A stretch of DNA of 64,000 bases from Bradyrhizobium sp. OK095 (GTDB taxonomy: Bacteria; Pseudomonadota; Alphaproteobacteria; Rhizobiales; Xanthobacteraceae). Position numbers and translations under genes: made by a program. How positions within the stretch are numbered: the first letter of the stretch is position 1; the number at the start of each line of letters is the position of its first letter. The stretch lies in assembly GCF_900109945.1 (NCBI RefSeq), contig NZ_FOBX01000008.1, forward strand, positions 248,001-312,000, in the 5' to 3' direction. Below are positions 31,083 to 41,322 of this stretch, piece after piece. Under the pieces are notes generated by a model. That model searched no databases, was not told where the DNA came from, and saw only the letters and a list, made by a program, of their open reading frames with translations.

Positions 31083-32315
31083 TTAGGCCCGCCTCTCCAC
31101 ATTGGCGCTGCGGGCCGGCACTCCGAACTCCTTGCGGCAGACTTCGGCGAGAACGGCGACGCCCTCGCGGATCTGCTGATGCGTGGGGCTGGCAAAACAC
31201 AGCCGCAGACGCGAGCTGGAATGGCCCTTGTCGGTCGACCATTCCGGCCCCGGATTGATCGAGACGCCGGCGGCGAGCGCGGCCTGATAGAGCTTTAGCG
31301 TATCGACCTGATCGGGCAGCTTCACCCACAGGAAGATGCCGCCCTTCGGCACCTCGAACTCCGCTGCCGTCCCGAACTGCTCATTGAGAGCTTCCATCAG
31401 CGTATCGAGCTTGGTACGCAGCGCCTTGGTCAGCGCCGGCACATGGCTTGCAAAATGCGGCTTGCAATAGGCGGCAAGCACCATCTGCTCCAGCGCGCCC
31501 GAGCCGGCATCCGTCTTCAGCGCCAGCATCCGCGACATCACATCCCAGGGCGCGACGATGAAGCCGACGCGCAGCGCCGGCGCGATCGATTTCGAAAACG
31601 AGCCGATATGGATGACGCCGCCATTCGGGCTCATCGCGTGGATCGCGGGCGGCCGCCGTCCCGACCAGACGAGGTCGGCATAGCAATCGTCCTCGAAGAT
31701 AGGCACGCCATATTCGGTCGCGAGCCGCACCAGCTCAGCGCGGCGGCTCTCCGGCATGATGCTGCCGGTCGGGTTCTGCACCGTCGGAATGGTGTAGATG
31801 TATTTCGGCCGGATGCCGCGGCTCTTCAGGTCAGCCAGCGTCGAGGTGAGCGCGTCCATGCGCATGCCGTCCTGGTCGAGGGGGACGCCAACCACGTTGA
31901 CGCCGAGCCGTGCCAGGCGGGTCAGGGAGCCCTGATAGCTGTCTTGCTCGAAGATCACGGTGTCGCCGCGCGTCAGCAGCGTCGAATTGACGAGGTCCAG
32001 CGCCTGGAGCGAGCCGGAGACGATCATGAGATCGTCGACCGTGCAGGTGATGCCTGCATCGCGCTGCAGTTTTGTCACCAGGAATTCGCGCAAGGGCAGG
32101 TAGCCCTGCGGACCATGCGCCAGTCCGTAAGTCGCGAGCGTCCGCCCCTCCTGCCGCAGCACGGTATTGGCAGCCTCAACCAGGTCGTCGAGCGGGAGCT
32201 GCTCGGAGTCGTTGTTGCCGCCGACAAAATTGTATTTGGCAAGGCCCGTCCAGCGCGCAGAAGGGGCCGGCAGCCCTGTGGGAAACAGGGGCGCGAAATC
32301 GAAGCTGGACGTCAT
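31083..32315 (-). CDS. PLP-dependent aminotransferase (class I/II, 2-aminoadipate type)
   Basis: ATG 32315 gives 410 residues. Fold-type I features: TYGLAHGPQGYLPLREFL, the substrate loop, TVQNPTGSIMP with the Asn, EDDCYADL with the PLP-ring Asp and Tyr, the Schiff-base Lys in GSFSKSIAPALRVGF, and the phosphate-binding Arg. It corresponds to the catalytic half of MocR proteins without their helix-turn-helix, as in 2-aminoadipate or aromatic aminotransferases. Convergent with the XRE gene (8-base gap). A palindromic region lies upstream. Substrate unknown. Confidence 0.92.
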   Translation of the reverse strand: MTSSFDFAPLFPTGLPAPSARWTGLAKYNFVGGNNDSEQLPLDDLVEAANTVLRQEGRTLATYGLAHGPQGYLPLREFLVTKLQRDAGITCTVDDLMIVSGSLQALDLVNSTLLTRGDTVIFEQDSYQGSLTRLARLGVNVVGVPLDQDGMRMDALTSTLADLKSRGIRPKYIYTIPTVQNPTGSIMPESRRAELVRLATEYGVPIFEDDCYADLVWSGRRPPAIHAMSPNGGVIHIGSFSKSIAPALRVGFIVAPWDVMSRMLALKTDAGSGALEQMVLAAYCKPHFASHVPALTKALRTKLDTLMEALNEQFGTAAEFEVPKGGIFLWVKLPDQVDTLKLYQAALAAGVSINPGPEWSTDKGHSSSRLRLCFASPTHQQIREGVAVLAEVCRKEFGVPARSANVERRA

Positions 32316-32365
32316 GGAAGCGTTCCTCGTTATTTTTATTGAGCGGCCGGCTTGGTGCCGACCGG

Positions 32366-32395
32366 GCATGGCGATTTCGATGATGTCATCATGCC
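32366..32395. promoter_or_regulatory. Nested palindromes upstream of the aminotransferase gene
   Basis: GGCATG (32366-32371) and CATGCC (32390-32395) enclose the 13-base palindrome ATGATG-T-CATCAT (32380-32392). The site is 51 bases upstream of ATG 32315 and is a plausible operator. Confidence 0.4.
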
Positions 32396-32558
32396 AGTGT
32401 TTTGCCCGACGCGTCAAATAAAATTCGTAAAATCCGCATCCTCATCAGGCGTGCCAACAAGCCGTTGATTCTGCTGGGCGCGGCTACTGTGCATGGGGTT
32501 GTTTTCGTGTTTTCGATCTGCGGCGATCGACGTCCTCGATTCGGGCCGCTTCGCTGCT

Positions 32559-33083
32559 TTACTTCTTACCGGCCGTTCTCGTCGGACGACCCTGGCTGAT
32601 GAAAGCGTAATGCGCATTGGCGACGCCGCCAACCATCAAGGCCTCGACCACGGGCTCGGCGATCTCGCCTGTTGCAGCCCAGTCGACGAGGAAATTGGCT
32701 CCGGTCCCGCCGCGCACGTCGTCGGTCGGAATGAAGATCGAGACGGTCGCCAGCGGCTTCAGCGCCACCGGCGCCTTCAGGTAGCTCTCAACCTGCTTGC
32801 CTGCAGTATCGAAATAAGCGATGCGTTTGACCACCAGTGCTTGCGTCTCGGAGGCGTTGTGCACGCTCAAGGTCACCGAGAAGTCGACACGCAGCTTGCC
32901 CTGGCTCATCGCAACGCTGGAATAAGCGGGGACGTAGAACCCGCCGGAAACGGCGAGTTCCTCCTTCGGCAGCGCCGTCAGCGATTCGGCAAAGTTCTGC
33001 TCGATATTGACCTTGGGCTGCGCGGCCACCGGGGCGAGCGTGAAGGGGCCTAGCAGGGCTATCAGCCAGAGCACGATCCGCAT
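32559..33083 (-). CDS. DUF3124 exported protein
   Basis: ATG 33083 gives 174 residues with signal peptide (MRIVLWLIALLGPFTLAPVAA). The mature part is the DUF3124 beta domain: VPAYSSVAMSQGKLRVDFSV, VHNASETQALVVKRIAYFDT, FIPTDDVRGGTGANFLVDWA. Function of this family is unknown. It is divergent from the antiporter gene with only 67 bases between start codons, so the promoters must overlap and the two may be co-regulated. Confidence 0.88.
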   Translation of the reverse strand: MRIVLWLIALLGPFTLAPVAAQPKVNIEQNFAESLTALPKEELAVSGGFYVPAYSSVAMSQGKLRVDFSVTLSVHNASETQALVVKRIAYFDTAGKQVESYLKAPVALKPLATVSIFIPTDDVRGGTGANFLVDWAATGEIAEPVVEALMVGGVANAHYAFISQGRPTRTAGKK

Positions 33084-33150
33084 GTGACGAATTGCTCGCT
33101 TGCCGCATCGCACCCGGTCACTAGGGTGCGGCAAAACGGACCGATCTGGC

Positions 33151-34875
33151 ATGCACGAGCTCATTCGCGACATCACTCTCTGTATTCTGTTTGCCTGGAT
33201 GCTGGGCCTGCTCGCCCATTTCTCCCGGCAACCACTGATCCTCGCCTACCTTATCGCCGGCTTCTGCATAGGTCCATTCGGGGCCGGATGGGTCAAGTCG
33301 CAGGATTCGATCAGCGTCATCTCCGAGCTCGGCCTGATCTTCATGCTGTTCATGATTGGGCTCGAGATCGACCTGAAGAAGATCGTGCGGGCGGGAAAGG
33401 TAATTCTGTTCGCGGCGGGCGGCCAGCTGCTCGGCGGCTGCCTGCTCGGGGTGCTGTTCTTCGCCGGCATTGGCCTGTCGCTCGGCGGCGGCCACTTCGA
33501 TGCCGTCTATCTCTGTGTCGCCTGCGCGCTGTCGAGCACCGTCATCATCGTCAAGGTGCTTTACGAGAAGCGCGAGCTCGACACGCTGCCCGGCCGCATC
33601 ACGCTCGGCGTCCTCGTGCTCCAGGACATCTTCGCGATCCTGTTCCTGGCGGTGCAGCCGAGCCTCGCCAATCTCGAGGTCAGCGTCATCCTGATCTCGA
33701 TCGGCCGCGTCGCAGTGCTGGTCGCCGCCGCACTGCTGGTCAGCCGCTACGTGCTGCCGCGCCTGTTCCACCAGATCGCCCGCCGCCCCGAGCTGATCCT
33801 GCTCGGCGCGCTCGCCTGGTGCTTCCTCGTCGCCGAGACCGCCGAGCAGCTGTCGCTGTCACGCGAGATGGGCGCGCTGATCGCCGGCGTCTCGCTCTCG
33901 ACCTTTCCCTACGCGCTCGACGTCACCGCCAAAGTCACCACGCTCCGCGATTTCTTCATCACGCTGTTCTTCGTCGCGCTCGGCATGACCATTCCCGTGC
34001 CCGGCCTCTCCGTGATCGGGCTGGCGCTGATGATCGCGGCATTCACGGTCGTGAGCCGCCTCGTCACCACCTTTGCGCCGCTCTATCTGATGAAGCAGGG
34101 GCTGCGTGCGAGCCTGTTGCCGGCCCTCAACCTCGCGCAGATCTCCGAGTTCTCCCTGGTGGTGATCCAGACGGGCGTCTCCGACCACCACATCGCAGCC
34201 GAGACCGCGAATGCGGCCTCCTTCGCCTTCGTGGTGCTGGCGGTGCTCTCGACGTTCGCGATGAGCCGCAGCGACGAGATCACCCGCTGGGCGATCGGCC
34301 CGTTGAAGCGGATCGGCCTGCGCGACCTCGACCATGGCCATGCCGAAGACGGTCACGAGGACGGCCATGGTGAGGCGCGCCGGATCGTCATCCTCGGCTT
34401 TTTCCGTGCGGCGAGCGCGCTTTTGGCCGAGATCGAACGGCAGGCCCCGGTGCTGCTCGAGCAGATCACCGTGATCGACTTCAACCCCAATGTGTACCAG
34501 ACGTTGCTGTCGCGCGGCCTGCACGTGATCTATGGCGACATCAGCAGCGCCGATACGCTGCTCCACGCCGGTGTCGGCAAGTCCGAGATGATCATCCTCA
34601 GCGTGCCGGATGCGCTTCTGAAGGGCGCCAGCAACGAGAAGCTGGTCCGCCACGTCCGCACCCTCAACCCGACCGCCATGATCGTCGCCACGGCCGATCT
34701 CTTGTCGGATGTGGGCGAGCTCTACGAGGCCGGCGCCAGCTACGTCACCGTGACCCGGCTCAGCGACGCTCATGAGCTGTTTACCGTGATCGAAGCCGCC
34801 CAGGCCGGCCTTCTGGCCGACAAGCGCGCCGAGCTCGATCAGCGGCTTGGCGAGCGGCGTGAAGTGCTGCCCTGA
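33151..34875 (+). CDS. CPA2-family monovalent cation:proton antiporter with degenerate RCK domain
   Basis: ATG 33151 gives 574 residues: about twelve membrane helices (1-390, with SRQPLILAYLIAGFCIGPFG and LQDIFAILFL of the Kef/CPA2 type), a His-rich linker (DHGHAEDGHEDGHGEARR) and a C-terminal TrkA-N-like domain. In that domain the dinucleotide loop GxGxxG reads ILGFFRAASALL, so NAD(H) gating is probably lost. The His/Asp-rich linker could sense metal or pH. It would export K+ or Na+ in exchange for protons. Confidence 0.92.
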   Translation: MHELIRDITLCILFAWMLGLLAHFSRQPLILAYLIAGFCIGPFGAGWVKSQDSISVISELGLIFMLFMIGLEIDLKKIVRAGKVILFAAGGQLLGGCLLGVLFFAGIGLSLGGGHFDAVYLCVACALSSTVIIVKVLYEKRELDTLPGRITLGVLVLQDIFAILFLAVQPSLANLEVSVILISIGRVAVLVAAALLVSRYVLPRLFHQIARRPELILLGALAWCFLVAETAEQLSLSREMGALIAGVSLSTFPYALDVTAKVTTLRDFFITLFFVALGMTIPVPGLSVIGLALMIAAFTVVSRLVTTFAPLYLMKQGLRASLLPALNLAQISEFSLVVIQTGVSDHHIAAETANAASFAFVVLAVLSTFAMSRSDEITRWAIGPLKRIGLRDLDHGHAEDGHEDGHGEARRIVILGFFRAASALLAEIERQAPVLLEQITVIDFNPNVYQTLLSRGLHVIYGDISSADTLLHAGVGKSEMIILSVPDALLKGASNEKLVRHVRTLNPTAMIVATADLLSDVGELYEAGASYVTVTRLSDAHELFTVIEAAQAGLLADKRAELDQRLGERREVLP

Positions 34876-34893
34876 GAAGGCGCGGCCGCCTTC
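34876..34893 (+). terminator. Hairpin directly after the antiporter stop codon
   Basis: GAAGGCG (34876-34882) and CGCCTTC (34887-34893) form a perfect 7-bp stem around CGGC, immediately after TGA 34873-34875. There is no T-run. Confidence 0.5.
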
Positions 34894-35049
34894 CTCCCCA
34901 ACTATTTGCGCCTATATCCCTGGTATCTTCGGTGCAAGCCGGCCCGCCTCCCGGAATATGTGGTTGCGTCCAGGACACTAGCGCCCCGGCCCAAGTCGGG
35001 CTAAGGCGTCCGGCTAAGCCTCCGGCTCATAACCGATAGAGATTGGGAA

Positions 35050-36126
35050 ATGCCCGATAGCGTTCAGGAAGTCTTGCAGGCCTTTGCCCGGGGTGAGCTC
35101 GTGGTCGTCACCGACGACGACGATCGTGAGGGCGAGGGCGATCTGATCGTCGCCGCCTCGCTCTGCACCGCCGAGAAGATGGCGTTCATCATCCGCCACA
35201 CCTCCGGCATCGTCTGTGCGCCCGTTACCAGCGAGGACGCGCGGCGGCTGCGGCTCGATCCGATGGTCGCCCACAACGATTCCGCGCACACCACCGCGTT
35301 CACGGTCTCGATCGACTACAAGCCCGACGGCGGCACCGGCATCTCCGCCGAGGAGCGCGCCTCGTGCTGCCGCGCGCTGTCCAATCCCAATGCCGGCGCC
35401 AACGACTTCGCCCGCCCGGGCCACATCTTCCCGCTGATCGCCAAGGACGGCGGCGTGCTGCTGCGCTCCGGCCATACCGAGGCCGCGGTCGACCTCTGCA
35501 AGCTCTCCGGCCTGCCGCCGGTCGGCGTCATCAGCGAGCTGATGAACGACGACGGCAGCGTGATGAAGGGCGAGCAAGTCGCGCAGTTCGCTGCCAGGCA
35601 CAAGCTCAAGCACGTCACCATCGCCGACATGATCGCCTACCGCCAGGCGCGCGAAAAGCTGATCGAGCGGGTCGCGACCTTCGTCACCGAGAGCCCGATC
35701 GGACCCTTGCAAGGCTATGCCTACCGCTCGCCGTTCGATTCCATCGCCCACGTCGCCTTCGTCTATAACGGCGTCGGCGACGGCAAGAACGTGCTGACGC
35801 GCTTCCACAAGCCGAACATCGTCAAGGACATCTTCACCGGCCACAAGCGCATGGCGGCCGTGCTCGAGCACTTCAAGAAGTCCGGCCGCGGCGTGCTGGT
35901 TTATCTGCGCGACGGCGCGGCCGGTGTCCCCGTGGCGGCGCTGCCCGACGAAAGCGCGACCGAGGCCGACCGCAACCGCCAGTGGCGTGAAGTCGGCGTC
36001 GGCGCGCAGATCCTGCGCGATCTCGGGGTCTCATCGATCCGCCATCTCACGTCTTCGGTGCATGACTACAAGGGCCTGTCAGGCTTCGGCATCGAGATCG
36101 TCGCCAACGAGCAGCTCGAAAGCTAG
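35050..36126 (+). CDS. ribB: 3,4-Dihydroxy-2-butanone 4-phosphate synthase with inactive GTP cyclohydrolase II-like domain
   Basis: Residues 1-205 form a complete RibB: DDDDREGEGDLIVAA, RHTSGIVC, RPGHIFPL and GHTEAAVDL, which make the four-carbon unit of riboflavin. Residues 206-358 align with GTP cyclohydrolase II but lack the zinc cysteines (FHKPNIVKDIF where the Cys motif should be) and the RGIGL active-site motif (DGAAGVP instead). This is the RibBX arrangement known in alphaproteobacteria, so a separate RibA is needed. I see no FMN riboswitch in the 174 bases upstream. Confidence 0.92.
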   Translation: MPDSVQEVLQAFARGELVVVTDDDDREGEGDLIVAASLCTAEKMAFIIRHTSGIVCAPVTSEDARRLRLDPMVAHNDSAHTTAFTVSIDYKPDGGTGISAEERASCCRALSNPNAGANDFARPGHIFPLIAKDGGVLLRSGHTEAAVDLCKLSGLPPVGVISELMNDDGSVMKGEQVAQFAARHKLKHVTIADMIAYRQAREKLIERVATFVTESPIGPLQGYAYRSPFDSIAHVAFVYNGVGDGKNVLTRFHKPNIVKDIFTGHKRMAAVLEHFKKSGRGVLVYLRDGAAGVPVAALPDESATEADRNRQWREVGVGAQILRDLGVSSIRHLTSSVHDYKGLSGFGIEIVANEQLES

Positions 36127-36128
36127 CG

Positions 36129-36180
36129 CTGTCATCCCGGGAGCGGCGCGCTCCCGGGAGCGCGCCCCCGGGATTCACGC
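36129..36180. repeat. Intergenic palindromic repeat (GTCATCCCGGG type)
   Basis: The stretch starts GTCATCCCGGGAGCG and ends CCCCCGGGATTCACGC, with internal CGGGAGCG repeats able to form a strong hairpin. Related elements lie at 39575-39614 and 52182-52222. It follows the ribB stop codon and may terminate transcription. Confidence 0.65.
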
Positions 36181-36273
36181 AGACCTCTCCATCTGCAACG
36201 CAATTGCACTTGTTGCCGCGGCGCTTTAGTTTGTCGGGCAAATTTTGACGGAACCAGACGAAAGGACGTTTTC

Positions 36274-37488
<1,215 letters not shown>

Positions 37489-37523
37489 TCGCGGCGGATT
37501 CCGTGGTCGTTGTTTTGCTCAGC

Positions 37524-37642
37524 TGTCATCGTCCGCCTGGTGCGCACTGCGCACTGGGGCGGACGGTCCAGTATTCCAGAGACCTCGCCTTCGCCTCAGA
37601 CGCCGCGGCGTACTGGATCCCCCGCTTTCGCGGGGTATGACG
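37524..37642. repeat. Intergenic repeat element
   Basis: This 119-base element begins GTCATCGTCCGCC, contains the complementary GGCGGACGG, then TCCAGTATTCCAGAG with the inverse GTACTGGATCCCC, and ends CCCGCTTTCGCGGGG before TATGACG. Its ends (GTCAT...ATGAC) are inverted, as in small mobile intergenic repeats. It fills the gap between gcdH and the hydrolase gene. Confidence 0.65.
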
Positions 37643-37675
37643 GCGAGGGTGGGACTGCAGTGCACAGGAAGTCCC

Positions 37676-38599
37676 ATGTCCGACAACGACGACGTCCCGT
37701 TCAACCGCAACTTTCCGCTCAAGCCCGGCATCGTCGAGGAAGTCCGTCCCGGCGTGCGGCGCGTGCTCTGTAACAATCCGAGCCCGTTCACCTTCACCGG
37801 CACCGTCAGCTACATTGTCGGCAAGGGCAACGTCGCGATCATCGACCCCGGCCCGGACGATGCGGCGCACGCGAAAGCGCTGCTCGATGCCGTCAGCGGC
37901 GAGACGGTGAGCCATATCCTCGTCACCCACACCCATCGCGATCATTCGCCGAACACCGCGCGGATCAAGCAGGCGACCGGCGCGCCGGTTTATGCCGAGG
38001 GCCCGCACCGCGCCTCGCGCCCGCGCTTCGAGAGCGAGAAGCACAATCCGGAATCCGGCTCCGACCGCGACTTCGTGCCCGATATCAGGATCGCCCATGG
38101 CGACGTCGTCGAGGGCGACGGCTGGCGGCTCGAGGCCGTGGCGACGCCCGGCCACACCGCCAACCATCTCGCCTTCGCCTGGCCCGAGCGAAAGTTCAAT
38201 TTCGTCGGCGATCACGTGATGGGCTGGTCGACGTCGATCGTGGCGCCGCCCGATGGCTCGATGATCGACTACATGGACTCGCTGGATCGTCTCGCCGCGC
38301 GCGAAGAGGATTTGTATTTCTCCGGCCACGGCCCCGAGATCCCGGACGGCCCGCGTTTCGTGCGTTTCCTGATCCGTCACCGCAAGGCGCGCGAGGCCTC
38401 GATCCTGCACCGCCTCGCCAAGGGCGAGACCGACATTCCGACCATGGTGCGTGCGATCTATATCGGCATCGATCCGCGCCTGACGACGGCCGCCGGCTAT
38501 TCGGTGCTGGCGCATCTGGAAGATCTGGTCGCGCGCGGCGTGGTGGCGACGGATGGCGATCCGGTGATCGGCGGGACGTATCGGATGGCGAACGCCTAG
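37676..38599 (+). CDS. Metallo-beta-lactamase fold hydrolase (LACTB2-like)
   Basis: ATG 37676 gives 307 residues. Metal motifs are THTHRDHSPN, ATPGHTANH and the Asp/His of FVGDHVMGW, with FSGHGPEI later, so both zinc sites are present. A C-terminal winged segment (about 250-307, LAHLEDLVARGVVATDG) matches LACTB2-type endoribonuclease or hydroxyacylglutathione hydrolase relatives. The stop is eight bases from the stop of the convergent gene. Substrate unknown. Confidence 0.9.
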   Translation: MSDNDDVPFNRNFPLKPGIVEEVRPGVRRVLCNNPSPFTFTGTVSYIVGKGNVAIIDPGPDDAAHAKALLDAVSGETVSHILVTHTHRDHSPNTARIKQATGAPVYAEGPHRASRPRFESEKHNPESGSDRDFVPDIRIAHGDVVEGDGWRLEAVATPGHTANHLAFAWPERKFNFVGDHVMGWSTSIVAPPDGSMIDYMDSLDRLAAREEDLYFSGHGPEIPDGPRFVRFLIRHRKAREASILHRLAKGETDIPTMVRAIYIGIDPRLTTAAGYSVLAHLEDLVARGVVATDGDPVIGGTYRMANA

Positions 38600-38606
38600 C
38601 GTCCCG

Positions 38607-39461
38607 TTATTTCTTCACCGTCTTCGCGGGCGCCTTCGGCGGCGTCACCGGCGTCTTCTTCACCGGCTTCAGCGCGTCAGCATCCGCGGCCGTGTTGAGA
38701 TCGTCGATGAACTTGGTGACGCGCGCGGCGTTGCTGCCGAGGTCGCTGTCGAAATAGCGCGAGGCGGAGCGGATATCGACGCGGGAATCGTCACCGTCAG
38801 GCACGACCCTGATGGAAATATCCTCACGGAAACCCATGATCGGCGTGCGCGCTACCGCCTCGATCCGGCCGATGCGGCGCGGCGGTTGCGGCGCGCGCTC
38901 GTCGATAACGAGCCATTTGCGTTTGTTGACGATCTGGAGCGCGATCGCATAGGCGCGGTCGACCGGAATCTCCAGCTCGATCGGCTCGATATCAGGATAG
39001 AACTGGCGCTGCTGCTCCGCCGAATAGAGGCCGGTGTAAGCGGCCGTATTGGCGCCGTCGCCGGTGCGCAGGCGCGCCAGCGCATCAAAGCGGGGCGGGT
39101 CGATCGGGTCGGTGGTGATGTCGTGGATCGGCGGCAACCTGCTGTATTGCAGGCCGAGATAGGCAGGGTAGGCGAGGATCGCACCGTCGATCAGGAAGGC
39201 GATCAGGATGCGGGCCATGCCACGTGAGCCGTTCTGCCAGATCGCGGCAAAGCCGGCGAGACCGAACAGGATCGAGAGCGCGGCAATCGCCAGCCCGCCG
39301 AAGAAGGTGACGACCGCCGGCTTCGGCTCCAGAAAGCCGAAGCGGACGACGATGATCGACACCACCACCGCCACCACCGCGAACACCGCCAGATTGCGCG
39401 CCCAGCTCGCGAGGCTGGATACGGGCTCCGTCTGATAGGGAGCGGAAAACCTGCGGGCCAT
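38607..39461 (-). CDS. DUF1499 membrane protein
   Basis: ATG 39461 gives 284 residues. Three membrane helices (about 18-42, 50-72 and 82-105) are followed by a DUF1499 domain with TDPIDPPRFDALARL, AYAIALQIVNKRKWLVIDE, GRIEAVARTPIMGFREDISI and SASRYFDSDLGSNAARV. The tail is Lys/Pro rich. Function of DUF1499 is unknown. The preceding sequence contains an intergenic repeat. Confidence 0.88.
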   Translation of the reverse strand: MARRFSAPYQTEPVSSLASWARNLAVFAVVAVVVSIIVVRFGFLEPKPAVVTFFGGLAIAALSILFGLAGFAAIWQNGSRGMARILIAFLIDGAILAYPAYLGLQYSRLPPIHDITTDPIDPPRFDALARLRTGDGANTAAYTGLYSAEQQRQFYPDIEPIELEIPVDRAYAIALQIVNKRKWLVIDERAPQPPRRIGRIEAVARTPIMGFREDISIRVVPDGDDSRVDIRSASRYFDSDLGSNAARVTKFIDDLNTAADADALKPVKKTPVTPPKAPAKTVKK

Positions 39462-39574
39462 CGGGTGAGCTCTGCCGGGGTCTTGGGGGCGATGCCGGCC
39501 GATCTGGCGCGACGATGGAGCCGTTGAGACCACGGCCCGGAGGCAAATTCAAGAGTTCCCGGGTTGTTACGGCC

Positions 39575-39614
39575 CGTCATCCCGGGGGCGGCCCATCGAG
39601 CCGCCCGGAATGAC
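39575..39614. repeat. Intergenic palindromic repeat (GTCATCCCGGG type)
   Basis: CGTCATCCCGGGGGCGG and its imperfect inverse CCGCCCGGAATGACG flank CCATCGAG. It is 15 bases from the stop of the acyl-CoA ligase gene. Confidence 0.7.
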
Positions 39615-39628
39615 GTTCAGGCGCTGGC

Positions 39629-41257
39629 CTACGCCGCCGCGTTCGGGAAGCGGTACTCCTTGAACTGGTCGCGCAGCGCCGTTTTCAGGATCTTGCCGGT
39701 GGCGGTGTGAGGGATGCCGTCGACGAAGGCGACGTCGTCGGGCATCCACCATTTGGCGATCTTGCCATCCATGTATTTCAGGATGTCCTCGCGGCTGGCC
39801 TGCTGGCCTTGCTTGAGCTGCACGATCAGGAGCGGCCGCTCGTCCCATTTGGGATGGAACACGCCGATCACGGCGGCTTCCGCCACGGCGGGATGGCCGA
39901 CCGCGAGGTTTTCGAGGTCGATCGAGGAGATCCACTCGCCGCCGGACTTGATCACGTCCTTGGAGCGGTCGGTGATCCTCATGTAGCCGGCCTCGTCGAT
40001 AGTCGCGACGTCGCCGGTGTCGAAGAAGCCTTCCTCGTCGAGGATGTCAGTGTCGATGCGGAAGTAGGCCTTGGCGACGGCCGGGCCGGAGACTTTGAGG
40101 CGGCCGAAGGTCGTGCCGTCCCACGGCAGCTCCTTGCCGGCATCGTCGGTGATCTTCATCTCGACCGCGAAGGGCGCATAGCCCTGCATCTGGAGCACGT
40201 CGAGCTTGGCATCGCCGGTCGCGTTCTGGAACGGCGGCTTCAGCGCCGCGACGCTGCCGATCGGGCTCATCTCGGTCATGCCCCAGGCGTGGCGCACGTT
40301 CGAGCCCATGTCGAGGAAGGCCTTGATCATCGAGCGCGGCATCGCCGAGCCGCCGCAGATCACCATCTTCAGCTCCGGCAGCTTGAGATTATTAGCGGTC
40401 ATGTGCTGGAGCAGCATCAGCCACACCGTCGGCACGCCGGCGGTGTGCGTCACCTTCTCGGTCGAGAGCAGCTCGTAGACCGAGGCGCCGTCGAGCTTGG
40501 CGCCGGGCATCACCAGCTTGGTGCCCTGCGAGGGCGCGGAGAAGGCGATGCCCCAGCTGTTGGCGTGGAACAGCGGAACCACCGGCAGCATTGTCTCGGA
40601 CGCGCTGGTGCCGAGCGCATCGACATTGTTGGCCATCAGCGCGTGCAGCACGTTGGAGCGATGCGAATACAGCACGCCCTTCGGGTCGCCCGTGGTGCCT
40701 GATGTGTAGCACATCGCGGCTGCCGTGTTCTCGTCAAAGTCCTTCCATTTGAATTGGCCGTCGGCCTCCGCGATCCAGTCCTCGTAGGCCACCACATTCT
40801 TCAGCGTGGTCTCAGGCATATGCGCCTTGTCGGTGAGCACGACGTAGCGTTCCACGCTTGGCAGCTTGTCGGCGATCTTCTCCAGGACTGGAACGAAGGT
40901 GATGTCGGTCATCACGATGCGATCCTGCGCATGGTTGATGATCCAGGCGATCTGCTCGGGGAAAAGGCGAGGATTGACGGTATGGCAGATGGCGCCGATC
41001 CCCATGATGCCGTACCAGACTTCGAGATGGCGCCAGGTGTTCCAGGCGATCGTTGCGACGCGGTCGCCGAGCTTGATGCCGTCGCGCTCCAGGACTTGCG
41101 AGACCTTGAGCGCGCGCTTGTGGATGTCGCCATAGGTGGTGCGATGGATCGGTCCCTCGACCGATCGCGTGACAACCTCCTGCTTGCCATGAATCCTGGC
41201 AGCGTGTTCGATGATCCGGTGGCAGAGCAGGGGCCAATCTTGCATCAAACCAAGCAT
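39629..41257 (-). CDS. Acyl-CoA synthetase (long/medium-chain fatty acid:CoA ligase)
   Basis: The 542-residue AMP-forming enzyme shows the P-loop-like YTSGTTGDPKGV, the ATP motif AWGMTEMSPIGS, FFDTGDVATIDEAGYM, ITDRSKDVIKSGGEWISS and the C-terminal catalytic Lys in HTATGKILK. It activates fatty or dicarboxylic acids as CoA thioesters. It resembles the FadD3/medium-chain group of rhizobia more than E. coli FadD. Located near gcdH but on the other strand, so a metabolic link is only suggestive. Confidence 0.93.
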   Translation of the reverse strand: MLGLMQDWPLLCHRIIEHAARIHGKQEVVTRSVEGPIHRTTYGDIHKRALKVSQVLERDGIKLGDRVATIAWNTWRHLEVWYGIMGIGAICHTVNPRLFPEQIAWIINHAQDRIVMTDITFVPVLEKIADKLPSVERYVVLTDKAHMPETTLKNVVAYEDWIAEADGQFKWKDFDENTAAAMCYTSGTTGDPKGVLYSHRSNVLHALMANNVDALGTSASETMLPVVPLFHANSWGIAFSAPSQGTKLVMPGAKLDGASVYELLSTEKVTHTAGVPTVWLMLLQHMTANNLKLPELKMVICGGSAMPRSMIKAFLDMGSNVRHAWGMTEMSPIGSVAALKPPFQNATGDAKLDVLQMQGYAPFAVEMKITDDAGKELPWDGTTFGRLKVSGPAVAKAYFRIDTDILDEEGFFDTGDVATIDEAGYMRITDRSKDVIKSGGEWISSIDLENLAVGHPAVAEAAVIGVFHPKWDERPLLIVQLKQGQQASREDILKYMDGKIAKWWMPDDVAFVDGIPHTATGKILKTALRDQFKEYRFPNAAA

Positions 41258-41322
41258 TCCGTCGTTCCTCCGAGAATTCGCTGGGCGGGTTGTCGCTCTC
41301 AGCGCTGGGCCAAAGAATTGTC

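Noticed and set aside
33084..34373. Long Arg/Pro-rich frame overlapping the antiporter
   Set aside because: Out-of-frame shadow; the frame starting at 33151 has twelve membrane helices and CPA2 motifs.
34876..35049. FMN riboswitch upstream of ribB
   Set aside because: The conserved aptamer blocks (for example AGGGTGAA and ACCGGCGGT) are not present.
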